Below the pieces are notes generated by a model, which was not told where the DNA came from, did no database searches, and worked only from the letters and a program-made list of their open reading frames with translations. This document shows positions 53,223 through 63,080 of a DNA stretch of 64,000 nucleotides, piece by piece. Source of the stretch: JBGTIS01 sp041745535. GTDB lineage: Bacteria; Bacteroidota; Bacteroidia; Cytophagales; Cyclobacteriaceae. The stretch's first letter is position 1; every line of letters begins with the position of its first letter. The translations under genes were made by a program, and so were the position numbers. The stretch is taken from NCBI GenBank assembly GCA_041745535.1, contig JBGTIS010000175.1, forward strand, positions 62,001 to 126,000. The letters run 5' to 3'.

Positions 53223-54881
53223 CTATTCTGAGCTGGCCAGTAGTTCTTTGGCGTTTTCAAAAGCAATATCAGACGGATTATCCCCACCAATCATTTTGGC
53301 GATTTCTTTTACCCGTTCAGGCGCGCTTAATTTCTTAATCCGGCTCACTGTTTTTTCTGAGCTGCTATCTTTATACACAAAATAATGCGCATCGCCTTTG
53401 GCCGCTACCTGGGGCAAGTGACTAATAGAAATAACCTGGTGGTTTTTAGACATTTCTTTCATCATATTTACCATTTTGATGGCGATTTCACCAGAAACAC
53501 CCGTGTCAATTTCATCAAAAATGATGGTAGGTAATGAAGTTTTATCAGCCAGTAAATATTTAATACAAAACATCAGGCGGGAGAATTCACCTCCTGAGGC
53601 AACTCTTCTCAATTCCTGGGGAGCGATCCCTTTATTGGCACTGAACAAAATATTGACTTCGTCAATCCCCATGTCAGTTGGCTCAATGGTTCTGATTTCT
53701 ACTTCCATGGCAGCATCTGGTATGCCGATATTTTTTAGTAATCGGGTTACCTGGGCGCAAACTTTATCGAAAACGCTTTTCCTCGATTCAGAAAGTAACC
53801 GGGCATTATTCATCATTAATTCATACGCCTCATCCCTGGCTTTTTGCATGTCTAGCAGCTCATTATCCAAATTCTGGGCACGTTCTACTTTAGCCTCTAA
53901 TTCTTGCTGGATTTGTAAAAGCGCGGCATTATTGTTTACATGATGCTTTTTCTGAAGCTTGTTAATCAGGTTTAACCGTTCCCGGATGGTATCGGCTTTT
54001 TCAAAATCAAAAACCACATCCTCAGCGGCTAATTCTGTTTCCCGGCAAATATCTCTTAGCTCAATAAAACAACTATCAATCCGTTGGTAAAGCGCATCGT
54101 ACTTCCCGGCATACTGGCGTATTTTGCTCAGCGCGGTTCTGATTTCCCCTAAAATAGTGTCCACAGCATGGTCGGAATTGCTGAGCATAACAATAGAAGC
54201 ATTTAACTGCTCCTGAATATTTCCGGCATTTTCCATAACCTGAAGTTCTTCTTCAAGGATGGATTGTTCGTCGGCCGAAAGATTAGCTTTTGAAAGTTCT
54301 TCTAACAGGTACTGATTGAAGTCCGATTCTTTTGTTAAACGTTCGGCCTGATCTTCCAAATGGTCGTAACTGCTGCTGACGCGCCTGAACTGCTGATAGC
54401 TTTTGCGGAAAATTTGTAATATTTCATCATTATTGGCAAAGGCATCAATAATTTGTAATTGAAAATCCATATTGCCCAGCAGTAAACTATCGTGTTGGCT
54501 ATGAATATCAACCAGTTGGCTTCCAATTTCGCGCAACGCTTCAAGCCTTACAGGTGTATCGTTAATAAAGGCCCTGGATTTCCCGGTGGGGGTTATTTCG
54601 CGCCGAAGGATGCAAATAGGGTCGTAGTCAAGCTCTTTCTGATCAAAAATAGATTCCAGGCTGAATTTATTAATAGTGAAAGTGCCTTCAATTACACACT
54701 TCCTGTCTTCGTGGTATAAGGTAGTTTTATCGGCCCGATTACCTAGCAACAATCCAATTGCTCCCAGCATAATAGATTTTCCGGCGCCGGTTTCGCCTGT
54801 AATAATATTCAGTCTGTCGGAAGGCTGCATTTCCAGTTCCTCCAGTAAAGCATAATTTTTTATGAGGAGATTTTTGAGCAT
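53223..54881 (-). CDS. recN: DNA repair protein RecN
   Basis: A 552-residue SMC-like ATPase acting early in double-strand break repair. Walker A GETGAGKS is near residue 30; the long coiled coil spans ~150-370; the C-terminal signature RVASGGEFSRLMFCIK and Walker B IIFDEIDTGVSGE complete the head. Length matches the family. It ends the bamD-rpoZ-coaBC-DUF4835 gene series, but a 222-bp gap suggests its own promoter. Confidence 0.96.
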   Translation of the reverse strand: MLKNLLIKNYALLEELEMQPSDRLNIITGETGAGKSIMLGAIGLLLGNRADKTTLYHEDRKCVIEGTFTINKFSLESIFDQKELDYDPICILRREITPTGKSRAFINDTPVRLEALREIGSQLVDIHSQHDSLLLGNMDFQLQIIDAFANNDEILQIFRKSYQQFRRVSSSYDHLEDQAERLTKESDFNQYLLEELSKANLSADEQSILEEELQVMENAGNIQEQLNASIVMLSNSDHAVDTILGEIRTALSKIRQYAGKYDALYQRIDSCFIELRDICRETELAAEDVVFDFEKADTIRERLNLINKLQKKHHVNNNAALLQIQQELEAKVERAQNLDNELLDMQKARDEAYELMMNNARLLSESRKSVFDKVCAQVTRLLKNIGIPDAAMEVEIRTIEPTDMGIDEVNILFSANKGIAPQELRRVASGGEFSRLMFCIKYLLADKTSLPTIIFDEIDTGVSGEIAIKMVNMMKEMSKNHQVISISHLPQVAAKGDAHYFVYKDSSSEKTVSRIKKLSAPERVKEIAKMIGGDNPSDIAFENAKELLASSE

Positions 54882-55103
54882 TTTATCATTCTAATGTGAA
54901 AAGGAATTTACTGAAAATTTAACAGCAATTCCCGGAAAAGAAATAATAAGCTGAATTTTGTAAATTTACCCTTAAGTAAAAAAAATAACGACTTTTTATC
55001 GTTTCTGTTTACCTAAATAGCTAAAAGGTTAACTTTTAATCCGACTATCGCCGATGTGGCAAATTCGTCACAAAGGTAGCAAAAACAAAGCAGTGTCGAT
55101 TAC

Positions 55104-56012
55104 TTAATTGTTAATAATAACGCTGTACTTATCGGTTTGGGTGGGATCTATTATAACTAAAGAATTGTAAGCTTCTTTGCGTGTCTGTGGATTACCTTTC
55201 GAAAAAATATTGATAAGTTCAGTGGATTTCGCGTCCAGAAAGGTAATAATAAGGATAGATTGTGGCTGTACTTTTCGTGCCTCTTCCAGTGCTTTTACAG
55301 TGGTTAAAATATTATTGCGGCTTTCTTCTTCGTTGGTAGTAAATGTATCAAGGCCCAGTCGATGGTAACTATAAATACCTTTTCTCACAGGTTCCAACTG
55401 CTGGTTAATCAAATTTTCTGCCAGCCAGTACCGGTTCCGCCGGCGGTTACTGCCAAACTGGTCCCAGCCCGGGCCATTGGCGCTTTGCTGCGCATTGGTA
55501 ACAATTTTCTGGGCTTTTTCAAAATAAGTGGTACCGCCTAGCTCACTGTACGAATCGTAATCTAATCCGATAATAATATAAGCGTAATAGGCTAACAAGC
55601 TGGAAATATTATCGGTAAAGTTATTTTCATTAAACTGTATGGGCTGCGATTCCACGTATTGGAATTGCCAGTCGCGATCAGCGAAATTAAATATGATAGA
55701 CTCATAACCACTGCCATACACCGGTCTGGAAGATTGAATCTGTACGGTTGCCTCAAATACCCCTACAGAAGGGTTTTTGTCGATGGTAATAATAAAATTG
55801 CAATTAATCCGCTCCTCGCTGGCAAACGCGTCGTCGGTCCATTTTCGGTTATTCAAAAACTGTTTAAAAGCTTTTTCCATATCCTGGAAAACCCTTTGTT
55901 CCGTAGTTTGCACGGCCTGTGTGTTCACTACCACATTGGCATTCAGTTCCTGACTGAAAGATGGAAATATGGCTGAAAATGTAAATAACAGTACAAATAA
56001 TAGCTTATGCAT
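55104..56012 (-). CDS. DUF4835 family secreted protein
   Basis: A 302-residue protein with a signal peptide (LLFVLLFTFSAIFPSFSQ). DUF4835 marks are LNANVVVNTQAVQTTEQRVF at the mature N-terminus and YYAYIIIGLDYDSYSELGG in the middle, with GPGWDQFGSNRRRNRYWLAENL. It sits directly after coaBC (8-nt overlap ATGCATAA), as in many Bacteroidota. Its link to BamD and coenzyme A genes is positional only; function is unknown. Confidence 0.88.
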   Translation of the reverse strand: MHKLLFVLLFTFSAIFPSFSQELNANVVVNTQAVQTTEQRVFQDMEKAFKQFLNNRKWTDDAFASEERINCNFIITIDKNPSVGVFEATVQIQSSRPVYGSGYESIIFNFADRDWQFQYVESQPIQFNENNFTDNISSLLAYYAYIIIGLDYDSYSELGGTTYFEKAQKIVTNAQQSANGPGWDQFGSNRRRNRYWLAENLINQQLEPVRKGIYSYHRLGLDTFTTNEEESRNNILTTVKALEEARKVQPQSILIITFLDAKSTELINIFSKGNPQTRKEAYNSLVIIDPTQTDKYSVIINN

Positions 56013-57207
56013 GGAGTTTGTTGGTTATCAGCTTAAGAATATCCCGGGCAACTTCTCGCTTACTTTTTAACGTAAATTCCTGAATATGATTGCTGTTATG
56101 GTCTAATATTTTAATTTTATTGGTATCGAAACCAAACCCTGTCCCGGCATCATTTAAAGAATTAAGTACGATAAAATCAAGATTTTTGCTAATTAATTTT
56201 TTCCTGGCGTTACTTACCTCATCATTGGTTTCCAGGGCAAAACCTACCAACATTTGATCAGGCCTTTTTATTTTACCCAATGAGGCAGCGATGTCTTCTG
56301 TTTTTGTTAATTCCAAAGTTAAGGTATCGCCCGTTTTTTTTATTTTTTGTTGGCTGGGATTTTTAGGTGTATAATCTGCCACGGCGGCAGCCATGATGGC
56401 TACATCCACGTTCGGGAAAATACGCATACAGGCTTTATACATTTCATGCGCGGAGCGGACCACAGTTACCGTTACTTTTTCATGCGACAGTGTTTCAAAT
56501 GTTGGGCCGGTAACCAGTGAAACCTTCGCACCCATATTGGCAGCCATTTGCGCGATAGCGAACCCCATTTTTCCTGAAGAGGCATTGGTGATATACCGTA
56601 CCGGATCGATCGCCTCTGCCGTTGGACCAGCAGTTACCAGCACATGTTTACCAACCAGTGAGGATTTAGGCTGGAAATAATCATCCAGCTGCGTAATGAT
56701 AGACTCGGGTTCAGCCATGCGACCTATGCCGGTAAGGCCACTGGCAAGTTCACCAGACTCTGGTTCAATAATGGTATTGCCATATTTTTTCAACAACTGT
56801 AGGTTTTTCTGTGTGCTGGGATGCTGGTACATATCCAGGTCCATGGCCGGCGCGAGAAATACCGGGCACCTGGCCGAAAGGTAAACAGCCGTTAAAAGAT
56901 CACGACATATTCCCTGGGCAAATTTTGATAAGGTATAAGCACTGACCGGGGCCACAAGCATCAGGTCAGCCCACAATCCTAATTCTACATGGTTATGCCA
57001 GTTGCCCTGCTCGGTGGTGAAAGAAGTAAGAACAGGATTTTTTGAAAGGGTTGAAAGGGTAAGTGGGGTAATAAAATCCTGGGCAGCAGCAGTCATAATA
57101 ACCTTTACTTCCGCGTTGTTTTTTACAAGCCCACGAACAAGTATAGCAGCTTTGTAGGCTGCTATACTTCCACATACTCCTAAAAGTATTTTTTTTCCTT
57201 GTAACAA
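56005..57207 (-). CDS. coaBC: Bifunctional phosphopantothenoylcysteine decarboxylase/synthetase
   Basis: A 400-residue fusion protein of coenzyme A synthesis. The N-terminal CoaC flavoprotein half has GVCGSIAAYKAAILVRGL and APAMDLDMYQHPSTQKN; the C-terminal CoaB synthetase half (from ~residue 185) has GKHVLVTAGPTAEAIDPVRY, NASSGKMGFAIA and the KIKK strand. It couples translationally to DUF4835 downstream and follows rpoZ by 12 bp. Confidence 0.96.
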   Translation of the reverse strand: MLQGKKILLGVCGSIAAYKAAILVRGLVKNNAEVKVIMTAAAQDFITPLTLSTLSKNPVLTSFTTEQGNWHNHVELGLWADLMLVAPVSAYTLSKFAQGICRDLLTAVYLSARCPVFLAPAMDLDMYQHPSTQKNLQLLKKYGNTIIEPESGELASGLTGIGRMAEPESIITQLDDYFQPKSSLVGKHVLVTAGPTAEAIDPVRYITNASSGKMGFAIAQMAANMGAKVSLVTGPTFETLSHEKVTVTVVRSAHEMYKACMRIFPNVDVAIMAAAVADYTPKNPSQQKIKKTGDTLTLELTKTEDIAASLGKIKRPDQMLVGFALETNDEVSNARKKLISKNLDFIVLNSLNDAGTGFGFDTNKIKILDHNSNHIQEFTLKSKREVARDILKLITNKLHA

Positions 57208-57219
57208 GGGGCTGAAATT

Positions 57220-57537
57220 TTATTCTTCCTCTACTCTTCTGAACATCACATTTCCTTCCAGAAATTCTTCAGTAGCAATGGTAGTAGGTTTCGGCATTCT
57301 TTCATAGAATTTTGAAATCTCTATTTGCTCGCGGTTTTCAAATACTTCTTCCAGATTATCAACGGTAGAGGCAAATTCGGCTAATTTCACATTAAGCTCG
57401 TCTTTTACCTTCACGGCAATTTGCCTGGCTCGTTTCGAAATAATAGAAACCGATTCATACAGGTTACCAGACGGCTCAATCAGATCGTCGAAGTCTCGGG
57501 TAATTAAGGATGCGTTTGATATGTTTTTCTTATTCAT
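57220..57537 (-). CDS. rpoZ: RNA polymerase omega subunit (Rpb6-like)
   Basis: A 105-residue protein matching the Bacteroidota form of omega/Rpb6. The region NLYESVSIISKRARQIAVKVK is the conserved helix that clamps the beta' subunit. The start overlaps the bamD stop by 8 nt (ATGAATAA). It is divergent from the E. coli omega in sequence but keeps the typical position in this gene series. Confidence 0.85.
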   Translation of the reverse strand: MNKKNISNASLITRDFDDLIEPSGNLYESVSIISKRARQIAVKVKDELNVKLAEFASTVDNLEEVFENREQIEISKFYERMPKPTTIATEEFLEGNVMFRRVEEE

Positions 57538-58369
57538 TATTGTTTGTGTTTTGAGCTTTACTCTCGATATCAGTATTTTTTTTAATTTCTTTTAAACTGG
57601 ACTCATAAAAATCACCAGCCTCTTTCATGTATTTACTTTCCGGATATTTATCTACAAAATCCTCATAATATTTTACAGTGGCGGCGTAGCGCTCTTTCTG
57701 TTTGCTTTTAATACTCTGCTCGGCCAGTTTAAATTCGGCGGCGACTTTATAGTAACCAACTTCTTCATTCAATTTAGAATCGGGATAGTCGCTCTGAAAG
57801 TTGTCAAATGAAATAATAGCAGCTTCGTACTGTTCCAGGTTGTAATACAGCTTCGCATTGTCAAATGCCTTAACTTCCAGTTTATACTGCAACCCGTCGA
57901 TAATTTGCTGGGCTTCGGTAATATAATTACTGGTGGGGTATTTATTCATAAATACCTGTATGGCCTGTATGGCTTCCCGTGTGCTTTGCTGGTCCAGATT
58001 AGACGATGGAGATTGCTGGTACAAGGCATATGCATGCATAAACATGGCCTCTTCCGCATGTTCGCTGCGCGAGTAGGTTTCGTAAAACGTTTGAAAGTAA
58101 TGAGCCGCTAATATGTATTTCTGCTGGTAATAATACGAGTAAGCATAATAGAATTGCGCTAACTCTGATTGCCTGCTACCTTTAATAATGGGTAAAATCT
58201 CTTCCAGTAACACGTTTGCCTTATAATATTCTTTATTATTATAATATTTAAGCGCGGCATCGTATTTAACTTCCCAGTTATCACTTTTCTGTAATTTTCT
58301 GAATTCCTTGTTACAGGCGCCCATAAAAATCAGCATCGTACCTAGTATAATAAAATGTAATTTTTTCAT
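57530..58369 (-). CDS. bamD: Outer membrane assembly lipoprotein BamD
   Basis: A 279-residue lipoprotein (lipobox MGAC near residue 19) with five TPR-like units, for example KANVLLEEILPIIKGSRQSE, FQTFYETYSRSEHAEEAMFM and FDNFQSDYPDSKLNEE. BamD couples to BamA for beta-barrel insertion. Length fits the family. It is first in the series bamD-rpoZ-coaBC-DUF4835 and has a 105-bp gap to the T9SS gene upstream. Confidence 0.92.
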   Translation of the reverse strand: MKKLHFIILGTMLIFMGACNKEFRKLQKSDNWEVKYDAALKYYNNKEYYKANVLLEEILPIIKGSRQSELAQFYYAYSYYYQQKYILAAHYFQTFYETYSRSEHAEEAMFMHAYALYQQSPSSNLDQQSTREAIQAIQVFMNKYPTSNYITEAQQIIDGLQYKLEVKAFDNAKLYYNLEQYEAAIISFDNFQSDYPDSKLNEEVGYYKVAAEFKLAEQSIKSKQKERYAATVKYYEDFVDKYPESKYMKEAGDFYESSLKEIKKNTDIESKAQNTNNNE

Positions 58370-58474
58370 ATGAAAATTAATGCGAAGTTAATGGGCCAGG
58401 GTTAATTAAACAATTATTCAAAAAGAATGAATGGGAAAAGTAAGAATATGATAAAAAACGGTGGATAGCGGCAA

Positions 58475-59176
58475 TTATTTTCTGACAATCAGTTTTTTGG
58501 TAACTACACCCTTATTACCAATGTTGAGCGTGTAAAAGTAAACACCTACCGCAAGGTTATCGGTTGGTATTTTCAGACTTGTTTCGTTGGGTTTCAAAGA
58601 AAATTCGGATACGGCATTGCCCAATACATTGTGTAAAATAATTTTGGCGTCCGTACCGGAATTGTTTATGTCGAAATCAAGTAACGCATAATCCTGGGCC
58701 GGATTAGGATAGGCATCACTTACTTTGATGCCATTGCCGGTATACATGGTGCCATGGGAGGGGTTGCTGCGCACTTTGTAAGTAAAAGTTTGCGGAATGG
58801 TTTTTTGCGGATAATCCAAATCAACAAAAAGGTATTCCACACTGCTTTCCGATTCGTCTAATCCGGCATTGAATTTTAATTCAAGTTGATTCAGGGTTTC
58901 TCCCGGCAGTATGGTAATGATATCCAGATTATTGCCTGAGTCGCACACACCCCGATAGCATAATTGTACCGCCTGGCTGGAGGTAAGATCACTATTAATT
59001 TTGCTGATGGATAACCGAATGGGTTTATCTGAAATATTTTTAATTTTTAATGGGTTGGTAGCTTCTGAGCCAGCCTGGGTAGAAATTTCGTTTACCATAT
59101 CAACAAGCTGTATACGCTGCGAAAAGGCAGAGAAACTTATTATACAGACAAAATATATGGGTAAAAGAAATTTCAT
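58475..59176 (-). CDS. T9SS type A sorting domain protein
   Basis: A 233-residue secreted protein. The signal peptide is LLPIYFVCIISFSAFSQ. Residues ~22-135 form an Ig-like beta-sandwich region (INSDLTSSQAVQLCYRGVCD, with a cysteine pair). Residues ~155-233 are the T9SS type A domain (SDAYPNPAQDYALLDFDINN ... GVVTKKLIVRK). The cargo is probably a surface or secreted binding protein; function unknown. Confidence 0.88.
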   Translation of the reverse strand: MKFLLPIYFVCIISFSAFSQRIQLVDMVNEISTQAGSEATNPLKIKNISDKPIRLSISKINSDLTSSQAVQLCYRGVCDSGNNLDIITILPGETLNQLELKFNAGLDESESSVEYLFVDLDYPQKTIPQTFTYKVRSNPSHGTMYTGNGIKVSDAYPNPAQDYALLDFDINNSGTDAKIILHNVLGNAVSEFSLKPNETSLKIPTDNLAVGVYFYTLNIGNKGVVTKKLIVRK

Positions 59177-59470
59177 GTAATGATTTTGGGTAATTATAAG
59201 TTCTTAAATATAAAATAATTATAATAGAATTAATAGTAGAAATCGAGGTTTTTTCTTACTTGAATTTATATTTGTAAAATAATAACAGGTAAACCATCGT
59301 TGCGCCTGTTTTTCTGACATTCCGCTTAAATCTGAATTAGAAAATTTCTGCTACTTCAAGTATGAAATAATTATTAGCTTTTGAGGATGCTTTTTTAAAA
59401 TATTCTTACATCAGAAATAATAAAAACCAGCTTTTAGGGTGAAAAAGGCAGGTGGTAATATTTTTATAAA

Positions 59471-61057
59471 TTAGGGATTAATTTTTGACTCCAGTTTTTT
59501 TACTGTCGGCAGTTTATCACCAGGCGCGAGCGGATCTTTTACTTTTGGTTTTTGGATGTGGTTAATTACCTCGTATTTCGTAGGTTTTTCTTCAATTCTC
59601 CATATAAAGTTATCCAGCTTTGAATTGTCGGACGTAATTTCATGTGGAGGAATAAAAGAGCCTTCCGGATTTACGTAATTTTTAATATCGCTTACCTGAT
59701 TGTTGTTGAACAACACAACCATCTCACTGCAAAGCAGGCGGTTCATTCCTACCAGAATGGTATCACCCTGCAAGGCATGATAAATACTTTCACCATTGCC
59801 AATTACATTAATATGGTTGATTTTTCCATTGTCGAAATAGGCAATCAGATCCCGACCCTTTACCTGATTGAAATTCTTGAGCGTATCCCGCGAAACCACA
59901 AACGAATTCTGGTTGGCATTCATCCGGTAAGGTTTTCCATCGATAATTTCCAGATCAATGGTATCTGCTTCAATCTGGTTGGCGGTATTCCAGAGTACCG
60001 GATCATGATAAAAATAAATGATGGAATCTTCTACATGATAGGCCATTGAATCGGATTTGCCCTGTAAATCTGTTTTATAGATTTTTACGTTTTCGTAAGC
60101 CAGTATTCGTTTGTTGTCCGGAATAGAATCTTCAATGCTCACCAGCGTATCGGCAGAAAGGTATAGGGTATCATCCCGCATAATTTTTTTCATTAGCGCA
60201 TGACCATATACTTCTGTAATGCCTTCATTTCTTTTATAAATGGCATAATCTCCATTAATAATCAGGTTATTATCTTTGGATACCATGGTCACGTTTTTTT
60301 CTGCCGTGTACAGGTGATTGATATCATCGGAAAAAAGCTGGTCACCACTAATCAGGTAATCTCGGGTTTCTACCTCACCCAGAATAAAGCTCGATTGCTT
60401 TTCGCTGGTTTTGTATTCGCTGCCTGCTTTCGCATACAGGATGGAACCATCGTTGGAGGTAATTTGGGTGGGCCCTTTGGTGAAAGCCACTTTGGAAGTA
60501 GTATTGTATTCCAAGGTATCGGCATTTAATCGGTACTGCGGGTTGACTAATACCACAGAATCCTTAAAAGCAGCCAGGTTGGAATTGGTATTATATGTGC
60601 CGGAAAGGCTGGTGAGCACATTGGTACTGTCTACGATTTTACCACCATTGTAATAGTAGGCCAGGCTGTTGGTCATGTCGTAGTTGAGGTAATCGGTATA
60701 CAGGGTCATGCTCGGATCTTTGTATACCACATTATCCTGCATTTCCGCGATCTTTTCGTTTCCCTTGTATATTAGTTTTTTACCAGTTATGGTGATGGTA
60801 TCGCCCTGTTCTACCCGCACTGTTTTGCCAAAAATTTCCGCCGTATTGGTGGTTGGATATAAAAAAACCGAATCTCCAAAAATTTTGGTATTACCCTGCG
60901 AAAGAATCACATTGTCTATCAATTTCCGCACCTGTTCTCCTTTTACAGTTGTAACCGACAGAATTCCCGCACTATCAATATTGATTCTTTGCTGACCAAA
61001 AGTAATGTGAGTGATGATAATTAGAAAAACAAAAAGGAATATCTGGAAAAAACGCAT
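59471..61057 (-). CDS. OstA/LptA-like envelope protein
   Basis: A 528-residue exported protein (signal peptide ending THITFGQ) built of repeated beta-strands typical of the OstA-like N-terminal fold: GDSVFLYPTTNTAEIFGKTV, VYKDPSMTLYTDYLNYDM, YNTTSKVAFTKGPTQI and others. LptA/OstA folds carry lipopolysaccharide across the periplasm, so a lipid-transport role is likely (inference). A proline-rich tail KPKVKDPLAPGDKLP closes it. It is divergent from tilS. Confidence 0.85.
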   Translation of the reverse strand: MRFFQIFLFVFLIIITHITFGQQRINIDSAGILSVTTVKGEQVRKLIDNVILSQGNTKIFGDSVFLYPTTNTAEIFGKTVRVEQGDTITITGKKLIYKGNEKIAEMQDNVVYKDPSMTLYTDYLNYDMTNSLAYYYNGGKIVDSTNVLTSLSGTYNTNSNLAAFKDSVVLVNPQYRLNADTLEYNTTSKVAFTKGPTQITSNDGSILYAKAGSEYKTSEKQSSFILGEVETRDYLISGDQLFSDDINHLYTAEKNVTMVSKDNNLIINGDYAIYKRNEGITEVYGHALMKKIMRDDTLYLSADTLVSIEDSIPDNKRILAYENVKIYKTDLQGKSDSMAYHVEDSIIYFYHDPVLWNTANQIEADTIDLEIIDGKPYRMNANQNSFVVSRDTLKNFNQVKGRDLIAYFDNGKINHINVIGNGESIYHALQGDTILVGMNRLLCSEMVVLFNNNQVSDIKNYVNPEGSFIPPHEITSDNSKLDNFIWRIEEKPTKYEVINHIQKPKVKDPLAPGDKLPTVKKLESKINP

Positions 61058-61129
61058 TCTTCTGTAATAATTTGTGTAAATGTAACGAAATTCGCAGGAA
61101 ATTGATGTGTAGAATTTTTATCGGATAGC

Positions 61130-62476
61130 ATGCTGGAGCCATTTTTAACCTTTATCGCTGAAAAAAAACTATGGCAACCCCAGGATAAAATTCTGGTGGC
61201 TGTAAGCGGCGGCATCGATTCTGTTGTGATGGCAGATTTATTTGCTTCAGCTAAATATGATTTTGGCATCGTGCATTGTAATTTTCAACTCCGTGGTAAA
61301 GATTCTGTCGAAGACGCGAAATTTGTGGAAGCCATCGCCACAAAATATAATGTACCCTTTTTTATAAAGGAATTTTCCACTTCCGCGGTGGCCAAAACCG
61401 AAAAAATTTCCATACAAATGGCCGCCCGGCATTTGCGGTACGATTGGTTTGATCATTTACTGAAAGAGGAAGGTTATCGTTACCTGACCACAGGGCATCA
61501 CCTAAACGACGAAATCGAAACTGTATTATTTAATCTGGTAAAGGGAACCGGCATTGCCGGATTGCATGGCATTCCTCTGAAAGCCAATAATGTGGTGCGG
61601 CCCATGCTTTTTGCCGGCAGGCAAATGATCGAAACCTATGCCTTAGAACACCAGCTCATTTGGCGGGAAGATAGTTCCAACAGTTCGGTGAAATATCATA
61701 GAAACCTGATTCGTCACCAGGTAATGCCGCTGCTGGAAAAAATAAATCCAAACCTGTCGCAAACCACAGCCACCACCCTGGAACGAATTCGGGGTGCGGA
61801 AAAGGTGTTTGACGAAGCTATTCGCAAAGAGCGGGAAGCTTTGACTTTTGTGAGGGCGCGAATTTTTTATATCCACATTGAAAAGCTGTTAGCTTCTGTT
61901 CATCCGGAAATTATTCTTTATGAAATAATTAAAGCCTTTCAGTTTAATTATTCTCAATGTAAAAACGTGATTCGGATTCTTAAAAATGAATCCGCTACAG
62001 CAGTTGGAAAAACCTTTCTTTCAGCGGCTCACCAATTGACTGTTGACCGGTTGTATTTGATGATTAGTGAGGGCATGGCAAATACACCAGAACAAATAGA
62101 TATACTGCCCGACCAGCGTCATTGTAAAATTGGCGAAAAGAAGTTGATGTTTAGTAAAATTCCAATTGAAAATTTCAGCTTAAATAATGCTTCCGACATT
62201 GCCCAGTTGGATTATGAAAAACTTCGATTTCCTTTACAACTTCGGCCCTGGAAAAAAGGAGACGCATTTATGCCATTGGGCATGCGACACAAAAAAAAGA
62301 TCAGCGATTTTCTGATCGACTTAAAAGTTCCTTTGCCGCAAAAAGAGCAGGTGTTGGTGCTAACCTCCCATGATGAGATTATCTGGGTAGTCGGATTTAG
62401 GATTGACAACCGTTTTAAAATTTCGCCAAAAACTAAAATAGTATATTGTATTAATTACCTTTACCCCAATGTTTAA
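61130..62476 (+). CDS. tilS: tRNA(Ile)-lysidine synthetase
   Basis: A 448-residue N-type ATP-pyrophosphatase that converts C34 of tRNA-Ile(CAU) to lysidine. The P-loop VAVSGGIDSVVM is at residues 23-34, followed by HCNFQLRGKDS, TTGHHLNDEIETVLFNLVKG (HxxxDxxET) and the C-terminal domain LQLRPWKKGDAFMPLGM. Its stop overlaps the start of the next gene by 8 nt (ATGTTTAA). Confidence 0.96.
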   Translation: MLEPFLTFIAEKKLWQPQDKILVAVSGGIDSVVMADLFASAKYDFGIVHCNFQLRGKDSVEDAKFVEAIATKYNVPFFIKEFSTSAVAKTEKISIQMAARHLRYDWFDHLLKEEGYRYLTTGHHLNDEIETVLFNLVKGTGIAGLHGIPLKANNVVRPMLFAGRQMIETYALEHQLIWREDSSNSSVKYHRNLIRHQVMPLLEKINPNLSQTTATTLERIRGAEKVFDEAIRKEREALTFVRARIFYIHIEKLLASVHPEIILYEIIKAFQFNYSQCKNVIRILKNESATAVGKTFLSAAHQLTVDRLYLMISEGMANTPEQIDILPDQRHCKIGEKKLMFSKIPIENFSLNNASDIAQLDYEKLRFPLQLRPWKKGDAFMPLGMRHKKKISDFLIDLKVPLPQKEQVLVLTSHDEIIWVVGFRIDNRFKISPKTKIVYCINYLYPNV

Positions 62477-62990
62477 TCCTTTCAAAAAAACCTTTACTGA
62501 CGAAGAACTAGGTTTATTTTCTTTTTTGAGGAGAACCGCTTTGTTCGCGAAGCTTGATGATAATGAGCTTTTTAATTTTCTGCCCTATATGTACCTACGG
62601 AAGTACAGTGAGAATGAAGTCGTTTTCTTCAGACATGACCCTAGCCATGCGCTTTATCTGATCAACAAAGGTTTAATTTCTATTAGTCTGGATTTGAACA
62701 GTGAATTTGAAAAAATCGGTCAGTTTTCAAAAGGCAATGCCTTTGGGAGCAGCGCTCTGATTGAAGGAGCAAAAAGAAATTATCACGCAATTGTAGAGTC
62801 TCAGGGCGCCGAATTGTTTGTGATTCCACATGTAAATATCCGCGACATATTGGCTGAACATCCACAAATCGCGGCAAAAATGCTGGGCGCTTTGTCAAAA
62901 TTATATGATGAATATACCAAAACCCTTTATCAGGCTTACCAGTCGTCTCTTGGGTTTTTCGCGATAAGCCAGGCCCCCATTAACTGGTAA
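62469..62990 (+). CDS. Cyclic nucleotide-binding domain protein without output domain
   Basis: A 173-residue protein consisting of a Crp-like cNMP-binding beta-roll (LFAKLDDNELFNFLPYMYLR to ELFVIPHVNIRDILAEHPQI, residues ~25-135) followed by a helix and a short tail. There is no HTH or other effector domain. The ligand-contacting region reads GKGN AFGSSALIEGAKR, similar to the phosphate-binding cassette. It is translationally coupled to tilS. The signal and partner are unknown. Confidence 0.8.
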   Translation: MFNPFKKTFTDEELGLFSFLRRTALFAKLDDNELFNFLPYMYLRKYSENEVVFFRHDPSHALYLINKGLISISLDLNSEFEKIGQFSKGNAFGSSALIEGAKRNYHAIVESQGAELFVIPHVNIRDILAEHPQIAAKMLGALSKLYDEYTKTLYQAYQSSLGFFAISQAPINW

Positions 62991-63038
62991 TTTTCAGTTA
63001 AATGTAGGCCAAGGCATACCATAAAACTCAGGAAGTTG

Positions 63039-63046
63039 TATTTTTG
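63039..63046 (+). promoter_or_regulatory. -7 promoter box for mdh
   Basis: TATTTTTG matches TAnnTTTG. Transcription from ~63053 would yield a leader of ~113 nt with a 26-codon ORF inside it. Confidence 0.5.
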
Positions 63047-63080
63047 CATAAATCAATTTTTAACAAACACCAAAAATCAT

